Below, piece by piece: positions 6,887 through 19,842 of a DNA stretch of 64,000 nucleotides. Below the pieces are notes generated by a model, which ran no database searches, was not told where the DNA came from, and was given only the letters and a program-made list of their open reading frames with translations. Origin of the DNA: an uncultured Serinicoccus sp. (GTDB taxonomy: Bacteria > Actinomycetota > Actinomycetes > Actinomycetales > Dermatophilaceae); assembly GCF_947487915.1 (NCBI RefSeq), contig NZ_CANKYH010000008.1, forward strand, positions 62,001 to 126,000, given 5' to 3'. The translations under genes and the position numbers were made by a program. Numbering within the stretch: position 1 is the stretch's first letter; every line of letters begins with the position of its first letter.

Positions 6887-7780
6887 ATGACCACCACCCA
6901 GAGCACCCTCCGCCCGATCGTCGTGGGCTTCGACGGGTCGCAGACCGCCCAGGACGCCGTCAGGTGGGCAGCCGCCGCGGCGGCCCGCCTGGTCGCACCC
7001 CTCGTGGTCCTGCACGCCGCCGACCGCATCGTCTACGCGCAGGACGTGTCCATCGGCATGTGGGACCCGGCCGTCGAGCACCAGCGGGCCCACGACCTGG
7101 CTGAGCAGGGCGCCGTCCTCGCCCGGGAGGAGCAGCCCGACCTCGAGGTCACCGCGAGGGGGTCCTTGCTCGGTCCCCGCCAGGCCCTCGACGAGGCGGC
7201 GGCCCAGGCGCAGGGCGTCGTCGTCGGCTCCCGCGGTTTCGGCCGCGTCCGCAGCACCCTGCTGGGCGCGACCGCCTACGGCCTCACCGGCCACGCCCGG
7301 TGCCCGGTCACCGTCGTGCCGGGACCCGCCGCCATGCCCGGGCCGGACGCCCGGGTGGTGGTCGGCGCGGACGGGTCGCCGGAGTCCGAGCGGGCGGCCG
7401 AGGCTGCCGCGAGGTGGGCCCAGGCGTGGGGCGCGGACCTGCTCGTCGTGAGCAGCTGGGAGCGGCCGACGACCGACCCGTGGGGTCTGAGCGTGGACGG
7501 TATGCGGTCGGTCGACGAGGCCGCCGAGGCGCGTCGCGAGGGAGCCGAGGCGCGGGCACGGCATACCGCGGACGCCGTCAGGGCCGCCTTCCCCGACCTG
7601 TCGGTCGACACCGCCACCCCCAGCGGACGCGCCGACGAGAACCTCGTGGAGGCCTCGGGCGACGCGGCGCTGCTGGTGCTGGGCAACCGCGGCAGCGGAC
7701 GCCTGTCGTCCTTCCTGCTGGGGTCGACGACCCGCAACGTGCTGCACATGAGCATGGTGCCGGTGCACATCGTGCGCTGA
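6887..7780 (+). CDS. tandem universal stress protein (two UspA domains)
   Basis: A 297-residue protein with two UspA folds (about 8-140 and 152-297). Each carries the ATP-binding signature: GSRGFGR...LLGAT in the first and GNRGSGR...LLGSTT in the second. Two-domain UspA proteins of this size are typical of actinobacteria and are induced by hypoxia, stasis or redox stress. The ATG at 6887 has GAGAGG 8 nt upstream. It stands alone after the ABC operon; shared promoter half-sites hint at joint regulation. Confidence 0.9.
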   Translation: MTTTQSTLRPIVVGFDGSQTAQDAVRWAAAAAARLVAPLVVLHAADRIVYAQDVSIGMWDPAVEHQRAHDLAEQGAVLAREEQPDLEVTARGSLLGPRQALDEAAAQAQGVVVGSRGFGRVRSTLLGATAYGLTGHARCPVTVVPGPAAMPGPDARVVVGADGSPESERAAEAAARWAQAWGADLLVVSSWERPTTDPWGLSVDGMRSVDEAAEARREGAEARARHTADAVRAAFPDLSVDTATPSGRADENLVEASGDAALLVLGNRGSGRLSSFLLGSTTRNVLHMSMVPVHIVR

Positions 7781-7820
7781 CCCCGGCCGTCGCCACCCGA
7801 CCACCGGAGGCCGGCACACC

Positions 7821-8582
7821 TCACTCGTCGGAGAGCGTCACCTGGGCGCCTCCGACGAGGGCGGCGCAGATGTTGTAGAGGAAGGCCGAGAGCGTCGCCA
7901 GAGCGGTGAGCAGGAAGACGTTGAGCACGCCCAGCACCGCCGACAGGGCCATGACCCGGCTGAACCCGAGGTAGTCGGTGAGGTCGATGGTCGGGCCGCT
8001 GGCCTCGCCAGAGGTGATCTGGGCGAGGAAGCCGTTGATGGTGGAGAAGACGTTCATCCCGGACAGCACGGTCCACAGCACCGCCACCATGACGACGCCG
8101 GAGATCCCCAGCGCCACCGAGACGAGGAAGCTGATCTTCAGCACCGACCACGGGTCGATGCGCTGCGCGGTGAGGCGCACGCGGCGCGGGCCGCCGCGGC
8201 GCGGGGCCGGGCGGCCCGGCGGACGGTTGCCCGACGTGCGGGCCGTGCTCCCCTGGACCCCGTCGCGCGGGCTCGCGCCACGAGCCGTGGACCCACCCCG
8301 GCCCGCACTCGCCCCGGCGGCCGACCCCGAGGCCAGGCCGGCGGTGGCTCCGCGCAGGGCGCGGGCCTTGCGGGCGGCCAGGTCGCGGCCCTGAGCGGTG
8401 CGTGCGAGCGCCCCGTCCTTCATCTTGGTGGCCGCCGAGCGCTCGTCGCCCCCGTCCGGGGGGGTGGACGTCGTCTCGCGCTCGGGGGAGGAGCCGGCGT
8501 CGGTGTCACCGGCGGCCTTCTGGTGCACCTGCGTCTCGTCGGTCGAGGAGCGGGGCCCCGAGGGGCCCGGAGTGCTGCTCAT
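7821..8582 (-). CDS. DUF3566 membrane protein
   Basis: A 253-residue protein. The N-terminal about 140 residues are low-complexity (Ser/Pro/Gly/Arg-rich) and disordered; the DUF3566 domain begins at [12 protein letters not shown] and carries two membrane helices (about 151-175 and 208-238). This gene follows gyrA throughout actinobacteria and its function is unknown. Its start overlaps the gyrA stop (8579-8582), so it is translationally coupled to gyrase. Confidence 0.88.
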   Translation of the reverse strand: MSSTPGPSGPRSSTDETQVHQKAAGDTDAGSSPERETTSTPPDGGDERSAATKMKDGALARTAQGRDLAARKARALRGATAGLASGSAAGASAGRGGSTARGASPRDGVQGSTARTSGNRPPGRPAPRRGGPRRVRLTAQRIDPWSVLKISFLVSVALGISGVVMVAVLWTVLSGMNVFSTINGFLAQITSGEASGPTIDLTDYLGFSRVMALSAVLGVLNVFLLTALATLSAFLYNICAALVGGAQVTLSDE

Positions 8583-11332
8583 GCGCCGTCGTCCTCCGTG
8601 CTCTCGGTGCTGTCGGTCTCAGAGCTCTCGGTGCCGTCGGCCGCATGCTCGCCGGCCGGCAGGGTGTCCTCGTTCTGACCCGACGGTACGCCATCGGCCT
8701 CGCGGACCGCGGCATCCGCGCCGTCGTCCGGCGCGAGGGTCTCGACCGCCTCGGCGGCCTCCTCGAGCTCCTCCTCGCCGGCCGCCTCGGCGTTGCGCGC
8801 GATCGCCAGGACCGCGTCGCCCCGTCCGGGGTTGGCGAAGCGCACACCGCTGGTGTCGCGACCGGTGACCCGGACCCCACGCTCGCCACCCACCCCCGAG
8901 CGCACGACGTTGCCGCGCTCGGTGAGCACGAGCACCTCGTCCGACTCGTCGACCAGCAGGGCACCGACGACGGGCCCGGCCTTCTCGGTGGCCTTGGCCA
9001 CCTTGATGCCCAACCCGCCACGACCCTGCACGCGGTACTGCGACACGGGGGTGCGCTTGGCCATCCCGGTGGAGAACACCACGAAGACGTAGGGGTCGGT
9101 GCCCTCGGCGACCACCTGCATGGCGAGCAGCTGGTCGTCGCCGCGGAACTTCATCCCGGTCACGCCCGAGGTGGCCCGGCCCATGGGCCGCAGCATGTCG
9201 TCGGAGGCCGGGAAGCGCACGGACTGCCCACCGCGGGAGACCAGCAGGACGTCGTCGCTGCCGTGCGCCAGGGCGGCGCCGACCAGCTCGTCGCCCTCCC
9301 GCAGGTTGACCGCGATGAGCCCACCGGAGCGGGGGGAGTCGTAGTCGGTGAGCCGCGACTTCTTGACCAGGCCGTTCTTGGTCGCCAGCAGGAGGTAGGG
9401 CGCCTGCTCGTAGTCGCGCAGCGGCAGCACCGAGCGGATGCTCTCCCCGGGCTGGAAGGCCATGAGGTTGGCCACGTGCTGACCCTTGCCGGTCGGCCCC
9501 CCCTCGGGGAACTCGTAGGCCTTGGACCGGTAGACCCGGCCCTGGTCGGTGAAGAAGAGCATCCAGTGATGGGTGCTGGTGACGAAGAAGTGCTGCACCA
9601 CGTCGTCGGCCCGCAGCGCCGCACCCCGGCGACCCTTGCCACCCCGGTGCTGCGCGCGGTACTCGCGCACCGGCGTCCGCTTGACGTAGCCGCCCCGGGT
9701 GATGGTGACGACGACGTCCTCCTCGGTGATGAGGTCCTCCATGGACATGTCGCCGTCGAAGAGGTCGATGGTGGTGCGCCGGTCGTCGCCGAACTTGTCG
9801 ACGATCTCGGCGAGCTCGGTGGAGATGATCTCGCGCTGCCGCGCGGGGCTGGCCAGGATCGCCTCGAACTCGAGGATCTGCGCCTCCAGCTCGTCGTGAT
9901 CGGCCTGGATACGGGCCCGCTCCAGGGCGGCCAGCCGGCGCAGCTGCAGGTCGAGGATGGCCCGGGCCTGCGCCTCGTCGATGCCCAGCAGCTCCATGAG
10001 CCCGTTGAGCGCCTCGTCCGCCGACGGGCTGCGCCGGATGAGCGCGATGACCGCGTCCAGCTGGTCCAGCGCCTTGAGGTAGCCCCGGTAGACGTGGATC
10101 CGCTTCTCGGCCTCCCGCAGGCGGTACTGCGTGCGCCGGACGATGACCTCGACCTGGTGGTCGACCCAGTGCCGGATGAACGCCGAGATCGGGAGCGTCC
10201 GCGGCACCCCGTCGACGAGCGCCAGCATGTTGGCGCCGAAGGACTGCTGCAGCTGGGTGTGCTTGTAGAGGTTGTTGAGCACGACCTTGGCGACGGCGTC
10301 CCGCTTGAGCACGATGACGAGGCGCTGCCCGGTGCGCCCGGAGGTCTCGTCGCGCAGGTCGGCGACACCGCTGAGCCTGCCGTCCTTGACGAGGTCGGCG
10401 ATCTTCTTGGCCAGGCTGTCCGGGTTGACCTGGTAGGGCAGCTCGGTGGCCACGAGGCAGGTGCGGCCCTGGATCTCCTCCACCTCGACGACGGCCCGCA
10501 TGATGATCGAGCCGCGGCCGGTGCGGTAGGCGTCCTCGATGCCCTTCTTGCCCATGATCAGGGCGCCGGTGGGGAAGTCCGGCCCCTTGATGATCCCGAG
10601 GAGCGCGTCCAGCAGCTCCTCCCGGGAGGCGTCCGGGTGCTGCAGCAGCCACTGCGCCCCCGCGGCGACCTCCCGCAGGTTGTGCGGGGGGATCTGCGTG
10701 GCCATCCCGACGGCGATCCCCGCCGAGCCGTTGACCAGCAGGTTCGGGAAGCGCGCGGGCAGCACCGCGGGCTCGCGGGTCTTGCCGTCGTAGTTGTCCA
10801 CCATGTCGACGGTGTCCTCGCGGATGTCGCGCACCATCTCCATGGCCAGCGGGTGCAGGCGGCACTCGGTGTAGCGGGGCGCTGCCGCCGGGTCGTCCCC
10901 GGGGGTGCCGAAGTTGCCCTGCCCCTGCACCAGCGGATGCCGCATCGACCAGTCTTGCACGAGCCGGACCAGGGCGTCGTAGATCGCGCCGTCACCGTGC
11001 GGGTGGTACTGGCCCATGACGTCACCGACGACGCGAGAGCACTTGTTGAAGCCGCGGTCCGGGCGGTAGCCGCCGTCGTACATCGCGTAGAGCACCCGCC
11101 GGTGCACCGGCTTGAGACCGTCACGCACGTCGGGCAGGGCCCGGGAGACGATGACGCTCATCGCGTACTCGATGTAGCTGCGCTGCATCTCGGCGTTGAT
11201 GTCGATCGGCTCGATCCGGTCGCCGGTGCCGGCCACCGCCGCCTCGAGGGCGGCGTCGGCGCTCTGCGCGGCGTTGGACGCGTCCGGGATCTCCGGCAGG
11301 TCGGGCAGGTCGGGGGTCTGGTCGTCAGCCAT
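8579..11332 (-). CDS. gyrA: DNA gyrase subunit A
   Basis: A 917-residue GyrA. The N-terminal breakage-reunion domain contains the catalytic Tyr154 in RYTECRL, and the C-terminal half is the six-bladed DNA-wrapping domain; the GyrA box appears as QHRGGKG. The quinolone-resistance region reads HGDGAIYD (112-119), with Gly at the position equivalent to E. coli Ser83 and Asp119 at the position equivalent to Asp87. The acidic tail after about residue 860 is longer than usual. It lies 62 bp behind gyrB, with which it forms the supercoiling enzyme. Confidence 0.98.
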   Translation of the reverse strand: MADDQTPDLPDLPEIPDASNAAQSADAALEAAVAGTGDRIEPIDINAEMQRSYIEYAMSVIVSRALPDVRDGLKPVHRRVLYAMYDGGYRPDRGFNKCSRVVGDVMGQYHPHGDGAIYDALVRLVQDWSMRHPLVQGQGNFGTPGDDPAAAPRYTECRLHPLAMEMVRDIREDTVDMVDNYDGKTREPAVLPARFPNLLVNGSAGIAVGMATQIPPHNLREVAAGAQWLLQHPDASREELLDALLGIIKGPDFPTGALIMGKKGIEDAYRTGRGSIIMRAVVEVEEIQGRTCLVATELPYQVNPDSLAKKIADLVKDGRLSGVADLRDETSGRTGQRLVIVLKRDAVAKVVLNNLYKHTQLQQSFGANMLALVDGVPRTLPISAFIRHWVDHQVEVIVRRTQYRLREAEKRIHVYRGYLKALDQLDAVIALIRRSPSADEALNGLMELLGIDEAQARAILDLQLRRLAALERARIQADHDELEAQILEFEAILASPARQREIISTELAEIVDKFGDDRRTTIDLFDGDMSMEDLITEEDVVVTITRGGYVKRTPVREYRAQHRGGKGRRGAALRADDVVQHFFVTSTHHWMLFFTDQGRVYRSKAYEFPEGGPTGKGQHVANLMAFQPGESIRSVLPLRDYEQAPYLLLATKNGLVKKSRLTDYDSPRSGGLIAVNLREGDELVGAALAHGSDDVLLVSRGGQSVRFPASDDMLRPMGRATSGVTGMKFRGDDQLLAMQVVAEGTDPYVFVVFSTGMAKRTPVSQYRVQGRGGLGIKVAKATEKAGPVVGALLVDESDEVLVLTERGNVVRSGVGGERGVRVTGRDTSGVRFANPGRGDAVLAIARNAEAAGEEELEEAAEAVETLAPDDGADAAVREADGVPSGQNEDTLPAGEHAADGTESSETDSTESTEDDGA

Positions 11333-11394
11333 GGGTCCTTCGGGGTGCAGTCACGCGGATCGGGGGGTGTACGGGGGGCGGAGCCCTCGCATGA

Positions 11395-13602
<2,208 letters not shown>

Positions 13603-13604
13603 TC

Positions 13605-13610
13605 AGTCTA
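13605..13610 (-). promoter_or_regulatory. gyrB -10 box
   Basis: TAGACT on the minus strand matches TANNNT and lies about 36 bp upstream of the gyrB TTG start, giving a short leader that includes the AGGAG ribosome binding site. No clear -35 hexamer is seen. It starts a gyrB-gyrA-DUF3566 transcript. Confidence 0.45.
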
Positions 13611-13746
13611 CCCTTTCCACCAGGCGGATCCGAGTTTCCCGGCGTGTGCCCCGGCGTCTGCGGCGTTCCAACGCCGACGAGAGCGCAGCGACCCCGCATC
13701 AGGCATCCCCCCACGCGCCCGGGGTCACGGACGCCAGGAGCGCGTC

Positions 13747-14304
13747 TCAGCCGTAGGTGTCGCGCGGCCCACGACCCCCGGAGGACAGCGGCCCCTTGCG
13801 CCAGTGCGGCCCGGCCGGCCCCTGCACGACGATCTCGGCGACGACGCCCTCCCCGACGAGCTCGTCGATCCGCGCCAGCACCGTGGACGTGAGCAGCCGC
13901 ATCTGGGTGGCCCACGCGGTGGAGCGGGCGCGGACGGTGAGGGTGCTGCCCTCGAAGGCGACCACCTCCACCTGGTCGGCCACCTGGTCCCCGACGATCG
14001 CGCGCCACCGGCCGACGACACCGCCCACCTGCACCTCTCCGGCCCAGCCGCGACCGGCGACGAGCCGTTCCATCTCCTCGCCGAGCAGCTGCGGGTCGCG
14101 GCGGGCCCGCGGGTCGGGCTCCTCGCCGGCGCCCCCACCGCGACGTCGCCGCGAGCGTCCTGGTGAGCCGGGTCGCAGGCCCTTGTCGCGCGCGGTCCGG
14201 CGGGCGCGCGCGAGCGCCTCCTGGGCGGCGTCCATCGCCGGCTCGGCCGGGGCGGCCTCCCCGTCCCCGTCTCCCGGCCCCGCGGGCGGTCCTGCGCCCG
14301 TCAT
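13747..14304 (-). CDS. DciA-like DUF721 protein
   Basis: A 185-residue protein with a variable basic N-terminus and a C-terminal DUF721 domain (about 75-185, around [20 protein letters not shown] and [17 protein letters not shown]). DUF721/DciA proteins help load the replicative helicase in bacteria that lack DnaC, and actinobacterial members occupy this recF-gyrB interval. Its ATG overlaps the recF stop (14301-14304). The helicase-loading role is known from family members, not shown here. Confidence 0.82.
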   Translation of the reverse strand: MTGAGPPAGPGDGDGEAAPAEPAMDAAQEALARARRTARDKGLRPGSPGRSRRRRGGGAGEEPDPRARRDPQLLGEEMERLVAGRGWAGEVQVGGVVGRWRAIVGDQVADQVEVVAFEGSTLTVRARSTAWATQMRLLTSTVLARIDELVGEGVVAEIVVQGPAGPHWRKGPLSSGGRGPRDTYG

Positions 14305-15584
14305 GGCTGCGCGGCCGTCTCCTCGGCGCCCGGCTGCTCGGCGGCCGGCTGAGCCGGCTCCGAGGCCCGGGCGGTCACCGAGCCGAGGGTCACGTCGAAG
14401 ACCCGGCTCCCGGGCCCCAGCAGCCGACCGGGCACGTCCTCGGCCACCGCTGCGGTCACGAGCACCTGCTCGCAGTCCACGACGAGCCCGGCCAGCCGCT
14501 CGCGGCGGCCGGAGTCCAGCTCGGCGAAGACGTCGTCGAGGACCAGCACGGGGTCGGTGCCGAGGTCGTGCCGCAGCAGGTCGAAGCCGGCCAGCCGCAA
14601 CGACAGGGCCAGGCTCCAGGACTCGCCGTGGCTGGCGTAGCCCTTGGCCGGCAGCTCGCCCAGTGCCAGCACCAGGTCGTCGCGGTGAGGTCCGACGAGG
14701 CATACCCCCCGCTCCTGCTCCTGCGTCCGCACCGCCTCGATCGACTGGAGGATGGTCGCGGTGAGCTCCTCCTGGGTCGGGACTTCTCCGGCGGCGACGG
14801 CCTCCGCCACGTCCGTGCCGGGGTCGAGACTGCTGCGGTAGGTCGCCCCGGCGCGGGTGTCGCTGTCGCTCAGGGTCCGGTATGCCTGCTCCAGGTAGGG
14901 GCGCAGGTCCCGCAGCAGCCGGAGCCGGGCGTAGAGCAGGGCGCCGCCGATCTGCGCGAGCTGCTCGTCGAAGACCGCGAGCGTCGCCAGGGCGCCGTCG
15001 CGGGCCTCCTCGAGGGTCTCCCCGGGGGCCAGCCGGGGCCCACCGGACCGTCGGGTGGGTGCGCGCCACAGGTGCCCGGCTTGCTTGAGCAACGCGCCGC
15101 GCTGGCGCACCGCCCTGTCGTAGTCGGCCCGGACCGCGGACCACCGCGGCTGTCGGGCGACGAGGAGGTCGTCGAGCAGCCGACGCCGCTCGCCCGGGTC
15201 CCCCTTGACGAGCGCGAGGTCCTCCGGGGCGAACAGCACGCTGCGCAGGGTGCCCAGGACGTCGCGCTGGCGGCCCACCGGAGCGCGGTTGAGCCGGGCC
15301 CGGTTGGCCCGCCCGGGCACGATCTCCAGCTCGACCAGCGACTCCCGGCCGTCCCGCACGACGGTGGCCCGCACGATGGCCGAGCCCGCCGCGCCGGCGC
15401 GCACCAGCGGCGCATCCTGCGCCACCCGGTGGCTGCTCAGGGTCGCGACGTAACCAGCGGCCTCGACGAGGTTGGTCTTGCCCTGCCCGTTGCGCCCGAG
15501 GAGCACGCTCACCCCGGGCCCCAGGTCCATCTCGGCGGCGGGGTAGCTACGGAAGTCGTTGACCTCCAGGTGTGTCAGGTGCAC
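14301..15584 (-). CDS. recF: DNA replication and repair protein RecF
   Basis: A 427-residue SMC-like ATPase. Walker A is [13 protein letters not shown] (about 29-41), the signature region lies in the later half ([20 protein letters not shown]), and Walker B is [12 protein letters not shown]. RecF with RecO and RecR loads RecA at gaps. GTG start at 15584. The last about 40 residues form a variable Ala/Glu-rich tail. It is translationally coupled to dciA downstream; gnd lies 15 bp upstream. Confidence 0.96.
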   Translation of the reverse strand: MHLTHLEVNDFRSYPAAEMDLGPGVSVLLGRNGQGKTNLVEAAGYVATLSSHRVAQDAPLVRAGAAGSAIVRATVVRDGRESLVELEIVPGRANRARLNRAPVGRQRDVLGTLRSVLFAPEDLALVKGDPGERRRLLDDLLVARQPRWSAVRADYDRAVRQRGALLKQAGHLWRAPTRRSGGPRLAPGETLEEARDGALATLAVFDEQLAQIGGALLYARLRLLRDLRPYLEQAYRTLSDSDTRAGATYRSSLDPGTDVAEAVAAGEVPTQEELTATILQSIEAVRTQEQERGVCLVGPHRDDLVLALGELPAKGYASHGESWSLALSLRLAGFDLLRHDLGTDPVLVLDDVFAELDSGRRERLAGLVVDCEQVLVTAAVAEDVPGRLLGPGSRVFDVTLGSVTARASEPAQPAAEQPGAEETAAQP

Positions 15585-15599
15585 CGCTCTCGCATCGGC

Positions 15600-16682
15600 T
15601 CAGTGCGTGTCGCCGGTGCCGGAGGTCGGCCCGGACGCGTCCTCGGTGGCACCGGAGCCGGAGGACGGCCCGGCGTCGGGCGACGACGCCGCCTCGTCAC
15701 CCTCCTGACGGGCACCAGGGCGCTGCTTGCTGTCGGAGTCCTTCTTCTTCGGCTCGGCGCCACCGTGCACCTCCTTCTGGTCCTGCTCCAGGTCGGCGTC
15801 GTCGAGCATCCGGACGTCGTGCCCGCCGAACTGGCCGCGCAGCGCGGCGACGGCCTGCATGGCGGGGGAGTTCTCCTGGCGGGAGGCGAAGCGGGCGAAG
15901 AGCGCGGCACTGATGACCGGCATCGGGACCGCGTTGTCGATGGCCTCCTCGACCGTCCACCGCCCCTCGCCGGAGTCGGTGGTGTAGGCGTCGATGCCCT
16001 CGAGCCCAGGGGTGTCGCCGAGGGCGCTGACCAGCAGGTCCAGCAGCCAGGAGCGCACCACCGTGCCGCGGCTCCAGGCCTGGAAGCACCCACGGACGTC
16101 GGTGACGATGTCCTTGGCCATGAGCAGCTCGAAGCCCTCGGCGTAGGCGTGCATGAGGCCGTACTCGATGCCGTTGTGGACCATCTTGGCGTAGTGACCG
16201 GCCCCGACCTCGCCGGCGTGCACGAAGCCCTCCTCACGGGGCCCCTCGGGGCGCAGCGCGTCGAAGATCGGCATGGCCTTCTCGACGTCCTCGTCCCGTC
16301 CGCCGCACATGAGGCCGTAGCCGTTGTCCAGGCCCCAGATGCCGCCGGAGACGCCGCAGTCGACGTAGCCGATGCCCTTGGGCTCCATCAGCGCATCCAG
16401 CTCACGGTCCTCGGTGTACTTGGAGTTGCCGCCCTCGATGATGAGGTCGCCCTCGCCGAGCAGCTCCCCGAGCTGCTCGACCGTGGACCGGGTCGGCTTG
16501 CCGTGGGGGACCATCACCCACACCACCCGTGGGGGCTCCAGGGCCTGCACCATCGACTCGACGTCGTCCACGTCCCGGAGGCTCTCGTCGAGGTCGAACC
16601 CGACGACCTCGTGCCCGGCGCGACGCAGCCGCTCGCGCATGTTGCTGCCCATCTTGCCCAGGCCGATCATGCCGATCTTCAT
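15600..16682 (-). CDS. gnd: 6-phosphogluconate dehydrogenase (decarboxylating, short GndA type)
   Basis: A 360-residue enzyme of the short family (usual length about 300). It opens with the Rossmann motif GMIGLGKMG (4-12), has the GGNSKY substrate segment and the catalytic-lysine region GHYAKMVHNGIEYG. It oxidises 6-phosphogluconate to ribulose 5-phosphate in the pentose phosphate pathway. The last about 55 residues are a charged disordered tail not needed for the fold. The ATG at 16682 has a clear AGGAG. Sitting between dnaN and recF is a normal actinobacterial arrangement. Confidence 0.95.
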   Translation of the reverse strand: MKIGMIGLGKMGSNMRERLRRAGHEVVGFDLDESLRDVDDVESMVQALEPPRVVWVMVPHGKPTRSTVEQLGELLGEGDLIIEGGNSKYTEDRELDALMEPKGIGYVDCGVSGGIWGLDNGYGLMCGGRDEDVEKAMPIFDALRPEGPREEGFVHAGEVGAGHYAKMVHNGIEYGLMHAYAEGFELLMAKDIVTDVRGCFQAWSRGTVVRSWLLDLLVSALGDTPGLEGIDAYTTDSGEGRWTVEEAIDNAVPMPVISAALFARFASRQENSPAMQAVAALRGQFGGHDVRMLDDADLEQDQKEVHGGAEPKKKDSDSKQRPGARQEGDEAASSPDAGPSSGSGATEDASGPTSGTGDTH

Positions 16683-16722
16683 CTGCTGCTCCTTCGGTGG
16701 GTGGTGATCTGGTGGCGTCGGG

Positions 16723-17856
16723 TCAGCCGGCGAAACGTACCGGCATGAGGACGTACCGGTAGGAGTCGTCGGCATCCCCGTCGAGCTCGGCCTGGCCGGA
16801 GATCACGGCCGGGCGTGAGGGCTGGGTGAACGACAGCCGGGTGTAGGGCTGTCCGAGGACCCCGAGCCCGTCGAGGAGGAACTGCGGGTTGAAGGCGATC
16901 TCGAGCTCCGGACCCTCCAGGGTGGCCTCCACTGCCTCGCTGCCCTGGGCGTCGTCGCCCGTGCCGGCCTCGATGGCCAGCTGGCCGTCGGTGAACCGCA
17001 GCCGCACCGGGGTGTTGCGCTCGGCCACCAGCGCGACGCGGCGCACCGCCTCGATGAAGGACTGGGTGTCCACGACCGCGACGCTGTCGACGGAGGAGGG
17101 GAAGATCGAGGTGACCTTGGGGTACTCGCCGTCCAGCAGCCGGGTGGTCGTGCGGCGACGGCCCGCCTCGAAGCCGACCAGGCCGTCACCCCGCCCCGCG
17201 GCCCCGAGCGAGAGCTCGACCGCCGCGCTGGCGCCCAAGGACTTCGCGGTCTCGGAGAGGGTGCGTGCGGGGATGAGGCACACGTGGTCCGCGTCCGGGC
17301 TGCCCGGCGACCAGGTCAGCTCCCGCTGGGCCAGGCGGTAGCGGTCGGTGGCCAGCATGGTGATCCGCTCGCCGTCGATCTGGACCCGCACCCCGGTGAG
17401 GATCGGCAGCGTGTCGCCGCGGTCGGCCGCGATGGAGACCTGGTTGACCGCCTGGGTGAAGGCGTCACCGGGGACCGACCCGCTGGTCTCCGCCTGCGCC
17501 GGCAGCTGGGGGTAGTCGGCCACCGGCATCTGGATGAGGGCGAACCGGCTCGAACCACAGGTGAGCGAGACCTTCGCGCCGTCGGTGGACACCTCCACCG
17601 GCTTGGCAGGCAGGTTGCGGGCGATGTCGGCCAGCAGCCGGCCGAGCACCAGCACCTGACCACCCTCGGACACCTCGGCCTCGACGGTGACCGTGGCGGA
17701 GACCTCGTAGTCGTAGGCGGAGAACGTCAGGGTGCCCTCGGGGTCGGCCGTCAGCAGCACACCGGCCAGCACCGGTACGGGGGGACGGCTGGAGAGGCCG
17801 CGTACGACCCACGCCACCGCCTCGGAGAGCACATCGCGCTCGACACGAAACTTCAC
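16723..17856 (-). CDS. dnaN: DNA polymerase III sliding clamp (beta subunit)
   Basis: A 377-residue clamp with three repeated domains, beginning MKFRVERDVLSEAVAWV and ending with the conserved RYVLMPVR. It forms the ring that tethers DNA polymerase to template. The GTG at 17856 is preferred because it starts at the conserved KFRVERD and an AGGT lies just upstream; longer in-frame starts add a non-conserved tail. It is the first gene after oriC on this strand. Confidence 0.97.
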   Translation of the reverse strand: MKFRVERDVLSEAVAWVVRGLSSRPPVPVLAGVLLTADPEGTLTFSAYDYEVSATVTVEAEVSEGGQVLVLGRLLADIARNLPAKPVEVSTDGAKVSLTCGSSRFALIQMPVADYPQLPAQAETSGSVPGDAFTQAVNQVSIAADRGDTLPILTGVRVQIDGERITMLATDRYRLAQRELTWSPGSPDADHVCLIPARTLSETAKSLGASAAVELSLGAAGRGDGLVGFEAGRRRTTTRLLDGEYPKVTSIFPSSVDSVAVVDTQSFIEAVRRVALVAERNTPVRLRFTDGQLAIEAGTGDDAQGSEAVEATLEGPELEIAFNPQFLLDGLGVLGQPYTRLSFTQPSRPAVISGQAELDGDADDSYRYVLMPVRFAG

Positions 17857-18336
17857 GACACCTGGAACCTTCCGCACTGTGTGGTCTTCGGGGCAACTCT
17901 GCCACGAACCCCCCGGTCCCGCTGCAGCACGTCCCCAGGGACGTAGGAGGATCATCATCGGGGAGGAGAGTGTTCGTCATCGTCATCGGGCCTGTGGATC
18001 CTGTGGACAACCCGGGTTCGAGAGCCTGTCGACGCAGGTGGGCGGGCGTGCCGAGCAGGGGGCGGCCCTGTGCACACCACGTGCAGGGACCGGTGGAGCA
18101 CGAGGTGCTGCCTGGGGACGGATCGGCGCGCTCCCCAGGCAGCCGGCGGCCCTGCACCGTCCTTCCCCATGCTGACCTGCGTCGATGCCCAGCTTCTCCA
18201 CACCTCGTGCACACCCGGATCACCGGTCTTCGGGCATGCGGGAGCGGTGGGGGGAGGAACGCGTGTGGCGGCGGTGAACGCTGAGCCGCAACTCACAGGG
18301 TTATCCACAGGTGTGGACAGAGGGGTGGGCGGAGGA
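17857..18336. other. oriC: intergenic origin between dnaA and dnaN
   Basis: A 480-bp gap with no gene. It holds DnaA boxes: TGTGGACAA (18002-18010, perfect actinobacterial type, reverse), TTATCCACA (18301-18309, perfect) and near matches TGTGGATCC (17993-18001) and TGTGGACAG (18312-18320), plus weaker TGTGCACAC-like copies near 18070. Short triplet runs (ATCATCATC at 17951, TCATCGTCATC at 17977) lie at the dnaN end. No AT-rich unwinding tract stands out. Position and boxes make this the likely chromosomal origin. Confidence 0.88.
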
Positions 18337-19842
18337 TCAGCGCTGGGAGGCGCGCCGGATGCGTCCGGTGAGCTCGGCGATCTGGTCGTAGAGCGCGCGT
18401 CGCTCGCCGATCTGGCCGCGGATCTTGCGCTCGGCGTGCATGACCGTCGTGTGGTCGCGACCGCCGAACTCCTGGCCGATCTTGGGCAGCGAGAGGTCGG
18501 TGAGCTCACGGCACAGGTACATCGCGATCTGCCGGGCGTTGACCAGGGTCCGGGACCGCGAGGTCCCGCACAGCTCCTCGATGGTGATCTGGAAGTACTC
18601 CGAGACCTCGCGGATGATCGTCGACACGGTGATCTGGGCCGTCTCGCTGCCCGGGACGATGTCCTTGAGCACGTGGGCCGCCAGGTCGGCGTCGGCGGGC
18701 TGGGAGGACAGCGAGGCGAAGGCCGTCACCCGGATGAGGGCGCCCTCGAGCTCGCGGATGTTGGTGGTGATGCGGCTGGCGATGTGCTCCAGGACCTCGT
18801 CAGGCAGCTGCATACCCTCTTGCGCCGCCTTCTTGCGCAGGATGGCGATGCGCGTCTCGAGGTCCGGTGGCTGCACGTCGGTGAGCAGTCCCCACTCGAA
18901 GCGGCTGCGCATGCGCTCGGCGAACCCGGACAGCCGCTTGGGCGGCTGGTCGGAGGTGATGACCACCTGCTTCTCGCTGTTGTGCAGCGTGTTGAAGGTG
19001 TGGAAGAACTCCTCGACCGTCTGCTCCTTGCCCTGCAGGAACTGGATGTCGTCCACCAGCAGGAAGTCGACGTTGCGGTAGCGGCGCTGGAACGCCCCGG
19101 CCTTGTCGTCACGGATGGAGTTGATGAAGTCGTTGGTGAACTCCTCGGAGTTCACGTAGCGCACGCGCACCCCGGGGTAGAGCTTGCGGGCGTAGTGACC
19201 GATGGCGTGCAGCAGGTGGGTCTTGCCGAGCCCGGACTCCCCGTAGATGAACAGCGGGTTGTAGGCGCGGGCCGGCGACTCGGCCACCGCCAGCGAGGCG
19301 GCGTGCGCGAACCGGTTGGACGGACCGGACACGAAGGTGTCGAAGGTGTACTTGGGGTTGAGCCGCGCCTCGTCCGCGGCACCGGTGACTGCGGGACCGG
19401 CCGGGGTCGCGGGGCGGGGGATGCCGTTGCCCGAGGCGGCCGCTCCGGCGCCGTTGCGCGCCGCCGCGGACGCGGGTGCCGCTGCCGACGAGCTGGGCTG
19501 GGAGGCCGGCCGGGTGAGCGACTCCCGACTCAGGGGGTCGTCGTCGCTGTCGTCGGCCTCCTCCTCCACCTGCTGGCGGAGGTCGTCGTCGACGGTGATG
19601 GCCAACCGGATCTCCCGCGCCAGCTCGCGGGAGAGCAGGTCCACGATCGGTTGGCGCAGGCGCGTCTCGAGCAGCTCCTTGGTGTGCGGGTAGGGCACCG
19701 CGAGGAGCACCGTCGTGTCCAGCACCCCGACCATGCGGGTGATCCGCAGGAACGCCTTCTCCCGGGCCCCCAGCCCGTTGGCCTCGAGCGCCGAGACGAC
19801 CCGCCCCCAGGTGTCGTCCGCGTCGGTCGAGGGTGAGGACAT
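18337..19842 (-). CDS. dnaA: chromosomal replication initiator DnaA
   Basis: A 501-residue initiator. N-terminal domain I (about 1-85), a Ser/Ala-rich linker (85-165), the AAA+ core beginning [11 protein letters not shown] with Walker [10 protein letters not shown] and Walker [10 protein letters not shown], and domain IV with the box-binding signature [11 protein letters not shown]. It binds the DnaA boxes on both sides of the gene and opens the origin. The ATG at 19842 is chosen where family similarity begins; a longer in-frame start at 19911 would overlap the DnaA boxes. Confidence 0.97.
   Translation of the reverse strand: MSSPSTDADDTWGRVVSALEANGLGAREKAFLRITRMVGVLDTTVLLAVPYPHTKELLETRLRQPIVDLLSRELAREIRLAITVDDDLRQQVEEEADDSDDDPLSRESLTRPASQPSSSAAAPASAAARNGAGAAASGNGIPRPATPAGPAVTGAADEARLNPKYTFDTFVSGPSNRFAHAASLAVAESPARAYNPLFIYGESGLGKTHLLHAIGHYARKLYPGVRVRYVNSEEFTNDFINSIRDDKAGAFQRRYRNVDFLLVDDIQFLQGKEQTVEEFFHTFNTLHNSEKQVVITSDQPPKRLSGFAERMRSRFEWGLLTDVQPPDLETRIAILRKKAAQEGMQLPDEVLEHIASRITTNIRELEGALIRVTAFASLSSQPADADLAAHVLKDIVPGSETAQITVSTIIREVSEYFQITIEELCGTSRSRTLVNARQIAMYLCRELTDLSLPKIGQEFGGRDHTTVMHAERKIRGQIGERRALYDQIAELTGRIRRASQR

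Noticed and set aside
13661..13676. Hairpin CGGCGTTCCAACGCCG after dciA as terminator
   Set aside because: The stem is only 7 bp with a 2-nt loop, too tight to be convincing.
17951..17989. DnaA-trio motif at the dnaN end of oriC
   Set aside because: The triplets read ATC/GTC rather than the TAG-type repeats of known trios, so only a triplet run is reported.
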